Part shown: positions 62,785 through 64,000 of the stretch, in pieces | How positions within the stretch are numbered: the stretch's first letter is position 1 | Layout of the letters: each line of letters begins with the position of its first letter | Assembly: GCF_014137975.1 (NCBI RefSeq) | Contig: NZ_JACGWZ010000002.1 | Coordinates: 124,001 to 188,000, forward strand | Length of the DNA: 64,000 nt | Direction of reading: 5' to 3' | From: Halosaccharopolyspora lacisalsi | GTDB lineage: Bacteria > Actinomycetota > Actinomycetes > Mycobacteriales > Pseudonocardiaceae | Position numbers and translations under genes: made by a program | The notes under the pieces: generated by a model | Told to the model about the DNA's origin: nothing | Seen by the model: only the letters and a program-made list of their open reading frames with translations | Databases searched by the model: none

Positions 62785-62970
62785 ATGACGAGTGAGCCGG
62801 TGACGACGGGAGCGCTAGCGAGGGCACTCGGGTTGTCTCGCCGGTCGATCGCCCGGTACGCGGAAGCTGGCCAGATCACCCCGGAGTTCACCACTCCCGG
62901 TGGGCACCATCGCTGGGACGCGGACAAGGTTCGCCAGCAGCTACGCGACCAGTCCCCTCGACTCCGGTAG
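62785..62970 (+). CDS. Minimal MerR-type DNA-binding protein
   Basis: 61 residues consisting only of a MerR-like winged helix-turn-helix: VTTGALARALGLSRRSIARY, then AEAGQITPEFTTPGGHHRWD and ADKVRQQLRDQS. There is no dimerisation or sensor domain. Single-domain members such as BldC in Streptomyces bind DNA cooperatively as head-to-tail filaments; excisionases share the size. There is no ribosome-binding site, and the ATG sits directly after a -10-like box. The inverted repeats upstream are a plausible self-operator. Confidence 0.75.
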   Translation: MTSEPVTTGALARALGLSRRSIARYAEAGQITPEFTTPGGHHRWDADKVRQQLRDQSPRLR

Positions 62971-63146
62971 CCGACCCGCAAGTGGCTCTCACGAATCCGT
63001 GGAACGGCGACAGACGGACGATCGTCCGAGGTCAAGGTAGACACGGGTCCACAGCCGTGCGGAACCCGGTTGGAGCGGGTGAATCTCGCGCGCCACTCGG
63101 GTCCGGACAGCACCGACATCGAGTCGGACACTGTGGCCGGGCTGGT

Positions 63147-64000
63147 TCAGGCGACGTGGGTGCTGTCGCGGACGGTGCCGACGTACTCCTCCACGAGGTC
63201 CTCCAGCGCGACCACGCCCAGCGGGGTGCCGGAGGCGTCGACGGCCGTGGCGAGGTGGCTGCCGGTGCGACGTAGTGCGGTGAGGGCGTCGTCGAGACGA
63301 GCCTGCACCCGCACCGTCGGAAGGTCGCGCACGCGTGCGGGTTCCACCGGTGTCTCCGGCCTGTCGCCGGCCTGGTCGAGCACGTCCTTGATGTGCAGGT
63401 AGCCGAGCAGTCCGCTGTGATCGGTGCGAACGGGGAACCGGGAGAAGCCGGTGGCCGACACGGCGTTCTCGACGTCTCCCAGGGTCGGATCGCCGGGGAG
63501 GGTCGTCAGCTTCCGCATGGGCACGAAGACCTCGCTGACCGTGCTCTGCACCGAGGACAGGGTCTTGGCCAGCCGGTGGTGTTCGGACTGGTCGATGAGG
63601 CCCTCGCGGCGCGATTCCACCAGCAGTTCGGCCAGTTCCGAGGACGTGTAGGCGGTCTCCAGGTCGTCCTTGGGCTCGACCCGGAGCAACCGGAGCACTC
63701 CGTTGGCCATCATGTTGAACAGCGCGATGAGCGGTCGCGCCACCTTGACGAAGGCCACCAGCAGGGGCACGAACCACAGGGCCAACCGCTCCGGATCGGC
63801 GATGGCCAGGTTCTTGGGCACCATCTCGCCGATCAGCACGTGCAGTATCACCACCAGGGCCAGCGCGACCACGAAGGCCGTCCCGTGCAGCAGCGCGTCG
63901 GGCACCGGCAGGCCGCCGACGAGTTTTTCCAGCTGGTGAGCCACGGCCGGTTCCCCGAGCCGCCCCAGACCCAGCGAGCACAGCGTGATGCCGAGCTGGG
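63147..64000 (-). CDS. CNNM/CorC-family transporter (hemolysin-like), 5' end cut by the window
   Basis: The frame runs past base 64000 upstream (QLGITLCSLGLGRLGEPAVA before the first in-frame GTG 63944), so the start is outside. The remaining 284 residues hold the last part of the DUF21/CNNM membrane domain (FVVALALVVILHVLIGEMVP, KNLAI, FVPLLVAFVKVARPLIALFN), followed by a pair of CBS domains (about VFVPMRKLTTLPGDPTLGDV to VVALEDLVEEYVG). The C-terminal CorC/HlyC domain is missing: the protein ends 14 residues after the second CBS motif. Family members export magnesium or cobalt and sense ATP through the CBS pair. Confidence 0.85.
   Translation of the reverse strand, partial: QLGITLCSLGLGRLGEPAVAHQLEKLVGGLPVPDALLHGTAFVVALALVVILHVLIGEMVPKNLAIADPERLALWFVPLLVAFVKVARPLIALFNMMANGVLRLLRVEPKDDLETAYTSSELAELLVESRREGLIDQSEHHRLAKTLSSVQSTVSEVFVPMRKLTTLPGDPTLGDVENAVSATGFSRFPVRTDHSGLLGYLHIKDVLDQAGDRPETPVEPARVRDLPTVRVQARLDDALTALRRTGSHLATAVDASGTPLGVVALEDLVEEYVGTVRDSTHVA

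Overview
The window reads as chromosomal DNA of a high-GC halophilic actinomycete close to Actinopolyspora (Pseudonocardiales). The strongest marker is a single-chain glycine/sarcosine plus dimethylglycine methyltransferase (9632-11341), the fused form known from Actinopolyspora halophila. It is supported by strong third-position GC, many GTG starts, mycobacterial-type AdoK and MTHFR proteins, and pgsA-gcvH-garA-MerR-gcvP gene order resembling M. tuberculosis. I see no rRNA, tRNA, CRISPR array, insertion sequence or prophage.

Layout. 1-2.5 kb: two LuxR/NarL-type response regulators (the first cut by the window edge) flanking a GT4 glycosyltransferase. 2.6-8.2 kb (minus strand): ThDP enzyme, epoxide-hydrolase-like protein, exported aldose epimerase and secreted GH2 glycosidase. 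8.2-9.6 kb: long AT-richer non-coding stretch ending in the promoter of the betaine operon. 9.6-20.1 kb: gsdmt-metK-adoK-metH-ahcY and then metF, i.e. glycine betaine synthesis plus the complete activated-methyl cycle. 20.3-33 kb: GlcD-type oxidase, fused 2-oxoacid dehydrogenase E1 with a coupled LysR gene, aldehyde dehydrogenase, beta-lactamase-fold protein, DUF4432 epimerase, YezG-like protein, an amino-acid dehydrogenase behind an apparent leader-peptide attenuator, a cold-shock gene and a nucleotide-sugar-epimerase-like gene. 33-39 kb: L-carnitine to glycine betaine catabolic operon (BKACE, carnitine dehydrogenase, thioesterase) under an XRE-TetR fusion regulator, divergent from a BCCT transporter. 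39-46.7 kb: MFS exporter, amino-acid permease, large catalase, small membrane protein, malonyl-CoA synthetase. 46.7-51.7 kb: iron-box-controlled 2,3-dihydroxybenzoate operon with split isochorismatase and aryl carrier protein and no NRPS. 51.7-54 kb: GH20 hexosaminidase with a DasR-like site. 54.1-61 kb: phosphatidyltransferase, gcvH, garA, bifunctional-nuclease family gene, MerR, tandem glycine riboswitch and gcvP. 61-64 kb: HesB-like gene, putative 3-methyladenine DNA glycosylase, small ORFs, a tiny MerR-type regulator and a CNNM/CorC transporter cut by the right edge.

How it fits together. Three blocks converge on glycine betaine, the osmolyte of salt-adapted actinomycetes. The 9.6-20 kb operon methylates glycine three times and regenerates S-adenosylmethionine. 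The 33-39 kb block imports a quaternary amine (BCCT) and turns carnitine into betaine. The 54-61 kb block, gated by a glycine riboswitch, splits surplus glycine and yields methylene-tetrahydrofolate, which MetF and MetH convert into methyl groups for the same pathway. Glycine could therefore supply both backbone and methyl carbon. Transcription units are closed by unusually perfect stem-loops, several placed between convergent genes.
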